From contig DATDGR010000184.1 in the NCBI GenBank assembly GCA_036521995.1, positions 1 through 35,018 of the forward strand: DNA of 35,018 bases. Direction: 5' to 3'. Shown here one piece after another: positions 26,618 through 34,658 of this stretch. Position numbers and translations under genes: made by a program. Source of the DNA: Gp13-AA77 sp036521995. GTDB lineage: Bacteria; Acidobacteriota; Terriglobia; UBA7540. Positions within the stretch are counted from its first letter, which is position 1. Each line of letters starts with the position of its first letter. The notes beneath the pieces are model-generated. The model made no database searches. It saw only the letters and a program-made list of their open reading frames with translations, and was not told where the DNA came from.

Positions 26618-26633
26618 GATGTTACGTAACATC
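26618..26633. promoter_or_regulatory. Perfect 16-bp palindrome, candidate operator
   Basis: GATGTTACGTAACATC reads the same on both strands. A 16-bp perfect dyad with an AT-rich core (TTACGTAA) resembles the site of a dimeric repressor. It lies about 310 bases after the efflux operon and 410 before the 724-residue protein, so no controlled gene can be named. Confidence 0.35.
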
Positions 26634-26675
26634 CCATTCAGAGGGTCGTTGGTCCGCCAAGGCGGTGGTTAATGA

Positions 26676-26725
26676 CGTTCAAAGCCACGATGTTCAAGAA
26701 AGTAAAGGGATTCTCAAAATGTCTC
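26676..26725. repeat. 50-bp repeat, copy 1
   Basis: It starts CGTTCAAAGCCACGATGTTC and aligns without gaps to the copy at 26799-26848 at roughly 70 percent of positions, best in the first 28 bases. A third copy of the first part lies at 34659, preceded there as here by ATGA. Confidence 0.5.
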
Positions 26726-26798
26726 GCGCTCAAATGAGCACTCTCAATCGATGGACGATCGGGAAAGTGGCCGCCGGGGCACACTAAGGGGTCGAGGC

Positions 26799-26848
26799 CG
26801 TTCAAAGCCAGAATGTATAGGAAAGCATTGGAGTTGAGAATATGTCTG
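26799..26848. repeat. 50-bp repeat, copy 2
   Basis: It starts CGTTCAAAGCCAGAATGTAT, 123 bases after copy 1 and in the same orientation. Shared stretches are CGTTCAAAGCCA, the GGAAA/AGAAA part and the final ATGTCT. Confidence 0.5.
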
Positions 26849-27044
26849 CCTCCCCGGCAGCACGTCCGATGCCGGTTACACCTCACCGCGGTCGCCCGCT
26901 GACGATTAGCCGTCACCCCGCCCTCTCCGGCAGGCCGCGCAATCTTCGAGTCCCGAACGCCGCGGCTTCCAGCCCGTGCAAGGGCGCCGCAGCGAGCGGC
27001 GCCACCCCCGCGAAAAGCCTGCCCAGAGAGTCACGAGGTCAACT

Positions 27045-29219
27045 ATGGCTGGTATGACGATAACGGACAACTTGAGCCTGTCGGTCAACTTTCCGCCGGA
27101 CGGAAGCTCGGCCTTTTTGAAGTACCTGCTAAGCCCAGGCCCTATCAACCTGGTACTGACTCAACCGCAGAAAGTGGGCGCGATACTCGACCAATTGGTG
27201 CCCTGCGGCTTGACGTTCACGACGCCCGTAAAGTTGGGCGTGACCGCTGAAGAACTCGCGATCCAACCTGGTCTTCAGGGGTTCATTGGTATTAATACGG
27301 GCACTTTGTTCGATCCCAAGACCGACGACTTCGGAGTCGCAGTTGCGATTCCTCCGGGCCAGGCCTATGTTTCGGCCGGGATCAAGGCGAGTCTGAACGC
27401 GGGTCTCACGAATCAATCCGGCGACCTGCAATTCGGCTTCGGTGCCGGCACCGGCGTCACGTTGACGAACTACCGCTTGTTTGACGCCAACACCAAGGTC
27501 ATTTCTGCCGTTCAGACGCTGTTTCAACAGTTCGTGATCCCCGCCGACTTACAGGATGTGGAGAACATGACCCCGAACACCGTGGCTACGGTCGAAGGAA
27601 GCGGATCTCTGAAATTTTCGGCTAACGCCAACCTGGCAGCGGTCACCAATCCTCTGGCGACTCTCGACCTTTTGTCCGTTGCGACGCTCAGCATCAAGCC
27701 GGGAGCATCGCTGGCCTTGGGAGTCGGCGTCACGCTAACCGGCGGATATCAAGTTCGAGTGCGACGGCTGGATGGCAGGAAGTTTCAATTGGGATATGAG
27801 ACGAAGAGGGGCGAACAGCTTGCTGTGACGGCGTCGGCCGGAAGCGGGCTGACCGCGGGCGTCGGCGGCTTCGATCTGCTGGCAAGTCTCTTGAAAGCCA
27901 TCAGCGCCGATCCCGCAGTTGATAAGGACACTTTCGGACAGCAGACCGGACTCAGTGACGGCGAGATCACGGCGATCTCCGCTGCCGTCAAGGCGGGTAT
28001 CGATCGCAGCCTCTCCCTTTCTCTGTCGAGTGAGATCAACCTCTCTGCAGGATCGGCGGCGGCCTTCAGTTATGAGATCGATCTCGACGCCCTCGACGAC
28101 GATGGCAAACAGGCCGTGCACGCCGCCTTAGGTGGCGACCTGGAAGGATTGGAAGGTTCTGATCATCCCGGAGTGACGCGGCTCACGAGCGTATTCAGCT
28201 CCCTGCGCGATGGCAGGCATGTTCTCAAGATCAACCTGCTCGGCATTTTCAATTTCGGCAGTGTCACCGAGCTGCTGAAGAACGGCAGGCTGATTGTGGA
28301 TCGTGAGACGGGTTCGATCACCGTGGCGGATCAGGCGACAGCCAGGCGGATTGGATTCACGAGCGACAACTTTGCGCAGGACGGCTCCAAACTTCGCACC
28401 GTCCTCGCCTCTGGCGTCACCATGACCGCCGGATATACGGTGGGTGGCGTCATACCCAACGACCCGAGTTTCGGCTGCAGTTGCTGGTCCTTTGAGTTCC
28501 ATCAGAAGACCAACCAGCAGAACATTCAGTTCTATCTGCACGTTGCGCAAGCCCTACAACTGATGTCAGCGGCCGATGCGAGCGCCAAGCTGACTTCCGT
28601 GGGCCTGGTGCCGAACGATGGATTTGGCCCGTCCACGCTGCACGCAGACTCAAGCTACGCCGGAGCGGCATTTGAGGGAATGTTTCTTCAGGGCGACGGA
28701 GACCCCAAGCAACCCCGCTCAAGACCTGATTACGAAAATGTCGGCCGCGCAGCGTTGGCTTCATTGCTGCCGCCGGACGACCCCGTGAGCCCTATCCGCC
28801 GCGTTCCTCTGACCGATGATGCGCTCTGGCAGAAACTCACGAACCTCCTCTCCGCCGAGGCGATGAAGCAAGAGCTGACCGATCTCGGGATCACCGACAA
28901 CCCTGCCGCCCTCGGCGCCGTGGTCGACGACGTGTTGCTCATCTTCTGGTGGGCCGGAGCCATGAGCGCCATGGCCAACGCGCTCGGGAATCTGTCGCAG
29001 TTTCTGAAGGGAAATCCGAAGCCTGACCCGCAAAACAACACCTTCAAGAAGCTCCGGCAGGCGTTAGCCGATGCCATGGTGTCGGTGAGCAATGACGCCA
29101 AACCTAGCTTCGGCGAACCTTGGGGCCTGCTGGTGATGGCGCAGGCTTCCGGCCTGAACGACGCTACCACGGTGACCGCGGTGAGCCCCAAACTGAGTTT
29201 TGTTGTCCACAGGCCGTAA
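27045..29219 (+). CDS. Large protein of unknown function
   Basis: A 724-residue protein from ATG 27045 (MAGMTITDNLSLSVNF), preceded by GAGGT; the open frame upstream of it is GC-rich and has no ribosome binding site. I do not recognise the family. There is no signal peptide or transmembrane segment. Residues 1 to about 470 look beta-rich, with alternating hydrophobic residues and many Gly/Thr/Ser (LSVATLSIKPGASLALGVGV; LGYETKRGEQLAVTASAGSG), interrupted by short helical pieces around 300-330. At about 475 lies FGCSCWSFEFHQ. The remaining 250 residues look mainly helical, with a Trp-rich segment LLIFWWAGAMSAMANALGNL. The gene is single and ends at a good terminator. The reading frame is long and intact, so it is surely a gene; the role is open. 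Confidence 0.85.
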   Translation: MAGMTITDNLSLSVNFPPDGSSAFLKYLLSPGPINLVLTQPQKVGAILDQLVPCGLTFTTPVKLGVTAEELAIQPGLQGFIGINTGTLFDPKTDDFGVAVAIPPGQAYVSAGIKASLNAGLTNQSGDLQFGFGAGTGVTLTNYRLFDANTKVISAVQTLFQQFVIPADLQDVENMTPNTVATVEGSGSLKFSANANLAAVTNPLATLDLLSVATLSIKPGASLALGVGVTLTGGYQVRVRRLDGRKFQLGYETKRGEQLAVTASAGSGLTAGVGGFDLLASLLKAISADPAVDKDTFGQQTGLSDGEITAISAAVKAGIDRSLSLSLSSEINLSAGSAAAFSYEIDLDALDDDGKQAVHAALGGDLEGLEGSDHPGVTRLTSVFSSLRDGRHVLKINLLGIFNFGSVTELLKNGRLIVDRETGSITVADQATARRIGFTSDNFAQDGSKLRTVLASGVTMTAGYTVGGVIPNDPSFGCSCWSFEFHQKTNQQNIQFYLHVAQALQLMSAADASAKLTSVGLVPNDGFGPSTLHADSSYAGAAFEGMFLQGDGDPKQPRSRPDYENVGRAALASLLPPDDPVSPIRRVPLTDDALWQKLTNLLSAEAMKQELTDLGITDNPAALGAVVDDVLLIFWWAGAMSAMANALGNLSQFLKGNPKPDPQNNTFKKLRQALADAMVSVSNDAKPSFGEPWGLLVMAQASGLNDATTVTAVSPKLSFVVHRP

Positions 29220-29638
29220 GCACTAGGCCAGGCAAGCAAGGGACCGTCAGGGGAAAGTGGCGAGCAGGGCGTTGAATCGTTAGGCGAGACTACTCATTTG
29301 AAGTCGAGGAAGGCGGGGCACGTCGAGCGTGCCCCGTTTTGGTAGGACAATTATGAAGCTCGTTGATTCAGTCGCCGCGTTCTCAACAGCTCTGTGGGCG
29401 ACTGTTGCGTCTAGCCCTTTCCTCGCGCGGGCCAAGGGCTGCGGCGGAATAACTCGCGCCTCTTACGGTCAAGGGCAGGCATTAAGCAAGCGAGGTGCCA
29501 GAATCAGTAGGATTTTGTAAACGTCAGACATTCAATGAGTTCGTGCCCCCGGCTGACCACGACCCACCGGACCGCAGGCGGCAAATCTTACGCGGTCCGG
29601 TGTATCGTTAGAGCAAACTAAGAACATGTCAGCCGAGT
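29220..29638. other. Convergent intergenic region
   Basis: The stretch lies between the ends of the 724-residue protein and the sugar-binding lipoprotein. It contains the terminator at 29314-29340. Immediately after it, a 55-codon frame at 29353-29520 begins MKLVDSVAAFSTALW with AGGA before the ATG and looks like a signal-peptide fragment followed by random sequence; I judge it a remnant or chance frame. The rest shows nothing. Confidence 0.45.
29314..29340 (+). terminator. Intrinsic terminator of the 724-residue protein gene
   Basis: CGGGGCACG (29314-29322) pairs perfectly with CGTGCCCCG (29328-29336) across a 5-base loop, and TTTT follows directly at 29337-29340. This is the clearest Rho-independent terminator in the window. 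It lies 94 bases after the stop codon at 29219. Confidence 0.8.
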
Positions 29639-30628
29639 CTACGACTTCGGACCAGCGATGGCGGCCAGGTAAGTCTGGAGATTACCTGAGTCCACCACCA
29701 CCGTGCCGGTGTCCACGATCGCCGGCAAGGGCGAGGCGGGTGCGGTTCGCCAGTCCGGGAACTCATGAATGCGGTTGTGGTGCAGGTCGTCGAGAAACTG
29801 CAGGCCGTAATAGCCCATGGTATACGGCTTCTGAGCTACGGTCGCGGCGATGTAGCCCTGTCCGATCAGATTGAGTGTCTCGGGGTTGGCATCCATCGCC
29901 ACAATCGGGATACTCCCGGCCATTCCGAGGCCATCGAGAGCCTTGCCCACGCCCGGCCCGCAAGAAGCCTCCAGGCAAATGAAGGCGGCAGGGTGCCCGG
30001 CGTTGTGGATCAGGGTTGACACCAGGTCGCCGGCTTGTTGAGCGTCGCCGGAGTCGTTCAGTTCCGCCCCGACCCCCAAGCCAGGGTACTGCTTGAAGGC
30101 GTCTCGCAGACCCCGCGCGCGCTCTTCCTGGTTGAGTTGCCCGGCGATCTTGATCACAACCACGACACCGTGCCCGTGCAGCAATCGCGCCGTCTCGCTG
30201 CCGCTTCGGAGGCCGGCCTGGTAATTGTCGGTACCGACAAACATGTTCCGGTTCGAACCCGGCGAATCCGAATCAACGCAGATCACCGGGATGCCCGCAG
30301 CCACGGCGCCGTCGATTGCGCCCTTGAACAGATCGGCCTGGGCCGGCGATATCAGAATGCCTGCGGGCTGGCTGGTTACGGCCTCTTGAAAAGCCTGCAG
30401 CTCCGCGTCGGGCGCGTAGCGATTCGGGCCCACGAAGTCGGCCTTCACACCCTTCAGAGCCTTGGCGCTGTCCAGAAAACCAGCCTTGGCATCCTGCCAA
30501 TAGGGAATATTGATGTTGGATGAGACAAAGACGTACCGCTCGCCTTGGTGAGGTGGCGGGGAGCAGGCGATCATCAGGGAGATAAAGCCGCAGGTAAGAG
30601 CAGTCCGGATCCTCGGGGCGTGCCGCAT
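29639..30628 (-). CDS. Sugar-type ABC substrate-binding lipoprotein (orphan)
   Basis: A 329-residue protein with a lipoprotein signal peptide ending in the lipobox ISLMIAC (lipidated C22). The remainder is a type I periplasmic binding protein of the RbsB-like group (Peripla_BP_4): YVFVSSNINIPYWQDAKAGF at the start, PAGILISPAQADLFKGAIDG near 88-107, GIPVICVDSDSP near 113-124, a second lobe from about 155, and VAMDANPETLNLIGQGYIAA near 240-260. Such proteins deliver sugars or autoinducer-like compounds to ABC importers or chemoreceptors. No ATPase or permease gene is nearby, so its partner lies elsewhere or it acts alone. GAGGAGG precedes ATG 30628. It is divergent from the oxidoreductase-hydrolase gene at 30974. 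Confidence 0.92.
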   Translation of the reverse strand: MRHAPRIRTALTCGFISLMIACSPPPHQGERYVFVSSNINIPYWQDAKAGFLDSAKALKGVKADFVGPNRYAPDAELQAFQEAVTSQPAGILISPAQADLFKGAIDGAVAAGIPVICVDSDSPGSNRNMFVGTDNYQAGLRSGSETARLLHGHGVVVVIKIAGQLNQEERARGLRDAFKQYPGLGVGAELNDSGDAQQAGDLVSTLIHNAGHPAAFICLEASCGPGVGKALDGLGMAGSIPIVAMDANPETLNLIGQGYIAATVAQKPYTMGYYGLQFLDDLHHNRIHEFPDWRTAPASPLPAIVDTGTVVVDSGNLQTYLAAIAGPKS

Positions 30629-30973
30629 CGCATCCTCCTCTGGCCGCGGCCTCGGTCTTTTCGGCGGCCGCAGCCTTCCGAAGTACCGCCCTTTGGCTGA
30701 AGCTTATCACAAACAAGGTCAAGCCGGAATGGAGCCTAAACAGATAGCGATTGGGATGACGTATCGGTGAAGTCTGCGCTAACTGCCTCTCAAAAGGGTC
30801 GCGCAACCCATCGCCTGTGGCTTCGCGAAGCGACCGAAATCCGCGCGCAGACCTTGTGATTTTCCCGAAATTCAAGCACAGTACTGTGGGAATGATGGCG
30901 GGATGCTTGACCCTTGACGTATCGGGAATGCGGTTTTGCCATCGCCAGCTTGAAAGCCCGGTGAGGAGGTCTT
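30629..30973. other. Divergent promoter region of binding protein and fusion gene
   Basis: This 345-base stretch must carry promoters for both flanking genes. A perfect 12-bp palindrome lies at 30877-30888. TTGACG (30914-30919) is a plausible -35 box for the plus-strand gene, but the hexamer 17 bases downstream (TGCCAT) is a poor -10, so I do not call a promoter. The fusion gene's ribosome binding site GAGGAGG is at about 30963-30969. No gene is supported. Confidence 0.45.
30877..30888. promoter_or_regulatory. Perfect 12-bp palindrome, candidate operator
   Basis: CACAGTACTGTG is a perfect dyad located 26 bases before the TTGACG at 30914, in the shared upstream region of the divergent binding-protein and oxidoreductase-hydrolase genes. 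Size and place suit a dimeric regulator, but a single 12-bp palindrome can occur by chance. Confidence 0.3.
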
Positions 30974-33900
30974 ATGGGGCGCCTATCGTCACCTATTGAA
31001 ACGCTCAAGGAACACTACCCGGTGGTGGTCGTCGGATCGGGTTACGGGGCCGCGATTGCAGCCTCGCGACTGGCGCGGGCAGGACAACAGGTTTGCGTGC
31101 TCGAGCGAGGACGCGAGTTCCAACCCGGCGAGTATCCCAGACGTTCAACCGAAGCGGCAGCCGAACTTCAGGTGTACCTGCCAGGCGGCGGGCACGTCGG
31201 CTCCGAGATCGGCCTGTACGAGGTCCACGCCCACGCGGACATCAATGTATTCAAGGGCTGCGGCCTGGGCGGCACCTCGCTCGTGAATGCCAACGTGGCC
31301 TTGCGGGCGGAGCCGCGCGTGTTCGACGATCTGCGCTGGCCGCGCGAGCTTCGCAACCCGCAGCCCGCTGACCGGGCGCTTGAGATCGACCACAACACTC
31401 CCCTCGAGCCCGACTATGCCCGCGCCGAGGAGATGCTCAAGCCCACTCCCTATCCTCCGGACTCACCCGAGCTCCCCAAGCTGCGGGCGCTGGAGGAGTC
31501 GGCCCGGCACCTGGGGCAGAAGTTCTACCGGCCACCCTTGAACGTCAACTTCACGCTCGAAGGCGCGAACCATGTCGGTGTGGAGCAGCACAAGTGCGCT
31601 TACTGCGGCGATTGCGTTACGGGGTGCAACTATGCCGCCAAAAACACCCTGATCATGAATTACCTGCCTGACGCCTGGAACCACGGCGCCGAGATTTTCG
31701 CCGAGGTCTCGGTGCGCTGGATCGAGCGCAAAGACAACCGGTGGCTGATGCAGTGCGAGTTGCTGGGGACGGGGCGCGAAGCGTTCAAGGCGCCGCTGGT
31801 TGCCGTGAGCGCCGACCTCGTCGTTCTGGGTGGGGGCACGCTCGGCTCTACGGAAATCCTGCTCCGGTCGGCTCAGCACGGCTTGGCGGTCTCGGATCAC
31901 CTGGGTGAGCGCTTCACCGGCAACGGTGACGTGCTGGCGTTCGGCTACAACACCGGGCAGGTGATCAACGGTGTGGGCTGGGGCCATCACCAGCCCGGCG
32001 AGATTCCGCCCGTGGGACCGTGTATCACGGGGATCATCGACATGCGCCACCAGGAGGTGCTTGACGACGGGATGGTGGCGGAAGAGGGATCGCAGCCGGG
32101 GCCGATCGGGGTTTTTCTGCCGGGCGGCTTTGCGGCGGCTGCTGCCGTGGCTGGCACGCCCGAACCAGTGGCTACCTCGGAACGGATCCGAGAAGTAGAG
32201 CGCGAGCTTCTGACCGTTTTCGAAGGCCCCTATCGCGGCGCGGTCAATCACACCCAGACCTACCTTGTCATGACTCATGACAACGGCAAAGGCCGCATGC
32301 ACCTCGATGCCAAGGGGGACTTCGTCCTGGAGTGGCCCGGAGTCGGGGAGCAGCCCATTTTCGAGCGAGTGAACGAACGGCTCAAGCAGGCTACGGAAGC
32401 CCTGGGCGGCACCTTTGTCCATGACCCGCTTTGGAGCAAGCTGCTCCAGAACAGCCTCATCACCGTGCACCCGCTGGGCGGCTGCGTGATGGCGGACGAC
32501 GCCTCCGGAGGCGTCGTGAACCATAAAGGTCAGGTGTTCTCAGGAACGGCCGGCACAGGCGCTTACGACGGTCTCTACGTGGTTGACGGCTCGACCATCC
32601 CGTGCCCTCTCGGCGTGAATCCTCTGCTGACGATCTCGGCCGTCGCCGAGCGGGCGGCGGCGCTTATGGCGAAGGATCGTAACTGGCAGATCGACTACGG
32701 CCTGCCATCCCAGCCCCGACCCGCGGCGGCTGTGAAGGCGGGCGTGGAGTTCACCGAGACGATGAAAGGCTACTTCTCGTCGGTCGTGAAGACCGTAACG
32801 CCGCCACTTACCCTTGACCCAAGCTATCAGCGCGCATTCGACCAGGGCAAGACGGATAACTCGCCGTTTCAGTTCACGCTCACCATCGTGAGTGAAGACT
32901 TGGATGACATGATCTCAAACCCGCAACACGAAGCGCGAATGGTAGGGACGGTGGTGGCACCGGCGCTCTCGCCGCAACCCCTCGTCTCTGCCGAAGGCCG
33001 CTTCAATCTCTTCACGGTTGATCCCAACAACGTTGATACCCACAACATGCGTTACCGGATGAAGCTGGTGACGGATGAGGGCCGCACCTTCTACTTTGAA
33101 GGTTTCAAGGTGACGCACCCCGGCTTCGTCTTCGAGGTGTGGCCCGCCACCACCACGCTCTACATCACGCTCTACGACGGTGACAGCGCGGCCAGCCCCA
33201 TTCTGGGCAAGGGCATCCTGAAGATTGCCCCCGAAGATCTCGCCCGGCAATTGACCACCATGAAGGTGATCAACGCGGGCAGCCTCGAAAAACGTCTTCA
33301 ATACGAGATCGCCTTTGGGAGATTCTTTCTTGGCACGCTCCTTGATACCTATGCCGACGTCTTTGCGCGCGCCAGCGTCTTCAACGCTGATGCCCCGCTC
33401 AGGCCCAGGCGCCCGTTGCGCGTGGGTGCGCCGCAGGTGGCGTTTTTCAAGACGCCAGACGGCGTAGGTCTGCGCCTGACGCGCTACCAGGGCGGCACCA
33501 AGGGGCCCGTGATTCTCTCGCATGGGCTGGGCGTCTCGAGCCTCATCTTTTCCATCGATACCATCGAAACCAATCTGCTCGAGTACCTCTTCGCGCACGG
33601 CTATGACGTTTGGCTGTTGGATTACCGCAATAGCATCGAGCTGCCTGCCGCTACGCTGCAGGCGAGCGGAGACGACGTCGCCACCCGGGACTACCCTGCG
33701 GCCGTCAGCAAAGTGCTTGATCTCACCGGCGCCAAGAGCGTTCAGATGATGGTCCATTGCTGGGGTTCCACTACGTTTTTCATGGCTATGCTGGCCGGAC
33801 TCAAAGGTGTGCGGTCCGCCGTGGCGTCGCAGATCGCCACCGAGATTCGGGCGCCGCTTGCGACCCACATCAAGACCGGCCTCCATCTGCCTTCGTTCCT

Positions 33901-34438
33901 CAACGCGCTCGGCATCAAAACGCTGACCGCGTATGTGGATAACCACGAAGGTCTGCTCGCCAGACTCTACGACGACGGCCTGCGGCTCTACCCGATCGAG
34001 CTCAAGAATCGCTGCACGAGTTCCACCTGCCATCGCATCACCTTCATGTACGCTCCGCTTTACGAGCATGCCAATTTGAACGAAGCGACGCACGACGCCC
34101 TGCAGGAGATGTTCGGCGTGGCCAACATGAAGGCGTTCATGCACCTGGCGCGCCTCACCAACACCGGACACCTGGTGGACTTCGACGGTAACGACGTTTA
34201 TCGGCCCCACCTCGACCGGCTGGCCATTCCCATATCGTTCCTTCACGGCGCCGACAACGAATGCTTCCTGCCCGAGAGCACTGCCCTCACCGTGGATGAG
34301 CTGGCCAAGGCCAACGGGAGCAATCTTTATCAGCGGCACGTGATTCCGGGCTACGGTCACATCGACTGCATCTATGGGAAGAACGCGGTGAATGATGTGT
34401 ATCCATTCGTGCTTGAGCATCTGGAGGCGACCCAATAG
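30974..34438 (+). CDS. GMC flavin oxidoreductase fused to a Cys-nucleophile alpha/beta hydrolase
   Basis: A 1154-residue cytosolic fusion; GAGGAGG precedes ATG 30974. The N-terminal part is a GMC-type, cholesterol-oxidase-like enzyme: FAD loop GSGYGA (21-26), GCGLGGTSLVNANVAL near 95-110, and the active-site pair H499 (HPLGGC) and N549 (GVNPLLTISA). Between them sits C208-x2-C211-x2-C214-x3-C218 (CAYCGDCVTGC), a cysteine motif found in one GMC subgroup that looks like an iron-sulfur site. Residues about 590-800 are a beta-rich linking domain. The C-terminal part (about 815-1150) is an alpha/beta hydrolase: oxyanion segment LSHGLG, nucleophile elbow VHCWGS with C929 where serine is usual, acid D1094 (HGADNE) and H1129 (GYGHID). 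A lipid or sterol-like substrate, oxidised then cleaved, is plausible but inferred. Confidence 0.93.
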   Translation: MGRLSSPIETLKEHYPVVVVGSGYGAAIAASRLARAGQQVCVLERGREFQPGEYPRRSTEAAAELQVYLPGGGHVGSEIGLYEVHAHADINVFKGCGLGGTSLVNANVALRAEPRVFDDLRWPRELRNPQPADRALEIDHNTPLEPDYARAEEMLKPTPYPPDSPELPKLRALEESARHLGQKFYRPPLNVNFTLEGANHVGVEQHKCAYCGDCVTGCNYAAKNTLIMNYLPDAWNHGAEIFAEVSVRWIERKDNRWLMQCELLGTGREAFKAPLVAVSADLVVLGGGTLGSTEILLRSAQHGLAVSDHLGERFTGNGDVLAFGYNTGQVINGVGWGHHQPGEIPPVGPCITGIIDMRHQEVLDDGMVAEEGSQPGPIGVFLPGGFAAAAAVAGTPEPVATSERIREVERELLTVFEGPYRGAVNHTQTYLVMTHDNGKGRMHLDAKGDFVLEWPGVGEQPIFERVNERLKQATEALGGTFVHDPLWSKLLQNSLITVHPLGGCVMADDASGGVVNHKGQVFSGTAGTGAYDGLYVVDGSTIPCPLGVNPLLTISAVAERAAALMAKDRNWQIDYGLPSQPRPAAAVKAGVEFTETMKGYFSSVVKTVTPPLTLDPSYQRAFDQGKTDNSPFQFTLTIVSEDLDDMISNPQHEARMVGTVVAPALSPQPLVSAEGRFNLFTVDPNNVDTHNMRYRMKLVTDEGRTFYFEGFKVTHPGFVFEVWPATTTLYITLYDGDSAASPILGKGILKIAPEDLARQLTTMKVINAGSLEKRLQYEIAFGRFFLGTLLDTYADVFARASVFNADAPLRPRRPLRVGAPQVAFFKTPDGVGLRLTRYQGGTKGPVILSHGLGVSSLIFSIDTIETNLLEYLFAHGYDVWLLDYRNSIELPAATLQASGDDVATRDYPAAVSKVLDLTGAKSVQMMVHCWGSTTFFMAMLAGLKGVRSAVASQIATEIRAPLATHIKTGLHLPSFLNALGIKTLTAYVDNHEGLLARLYDDGLRLYPIELKNRCTSSTCHRITFMYAPLYEHANLNEATHDALQEMFGVANMKAFMHLARLTNTGHLVDFDGNDVYRPHLDRLAIPISFLHGADNECFLPESTALTVDELAKANGSNLYQRHVIPGYGHIDCIYGKNAVNDVYPFVLEHLEATQ

Positions 34439-34500
34439 CGGTCGACATTGCCTCGGGTGCTGTCGTCAGCGAGCCGGGGGCGCTCGGTGAGTTCAGCGGC

Positions 34501-34529
34501 TTGACATGTCACAGGTATTGTTCTATGGT
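34501..34529 (+). promoter_or_regulatory. Sigma70-like promoter without an evident gene
   Basis: TTGACA (34501-34506), a perfect -35 consensus, is followed after exactly 17 bases by TATGGT (34524-34529), four of six matches to the -10 consensus. The local sequence is AT-rich compared with its surroundings. Transcription would start near 34536 and run rightwards through the repeat and hairpins toward the transposase about 390 bases away. Confidence 0.45.
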
Positions 34530-34658
34530 AGATATCTTAGCGGTTAACAACGCCTGTATGGGCTATTTCAGGCCAAACTCCGAAAGACGTTTCTCAATCC
34601 CCGTCGCTCAGGCGCCAAGGCGGGACGGCGCATCCGGATCGATTCAGAGTAGCGATGA

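Larger units (their letters stand above)
26309..27044. other. Structured non-coding stretch after the efflux operon
   Basis: About 740 bases without a supportable gene. In order: a 9-bp inverted repeat (26426-26474), a 16-bp palindrome (26618-26633), and two copies of a 50-bp repeat (26676-26725 and 26799-26848). The final 190 bases are GC-rich, lead to the 724-residue protein and contain its ribosome binding site (GAGGT, 27035-27039). A minus-strand frame over the repeats shows the same short peptide twice, which follows from the DNA repeat and does not argue for a gene. Confidence 0.55.

Noticed and set aside
26638..26916. Minus-strand 92-codon frame over the 50-bp repeats
   Set aside because: The internal peptide repeat (ILALNGLD / IVALNVIN) is produced by the DNA repeat; there is no start signal and no family match.
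29353..29520. 55-codon frame starting MKLVDSVAAFSTALW
   Set aside because: It begins right after a terminator and only its N-terminus looks protein-like; too weak to list as a gene.
30247..30258. GGTTCGAACC, like a tRNA T-arm
   Set aside because: It lies inside the binding-protein gene and no acceptor, D or anticodon arms can be formed around it.
32915..34435. 506-codon minus-strand frame
   Set aside because: It is antisense to the hydrolase half of the fusion enzyme; composition is that of a shadow frame.
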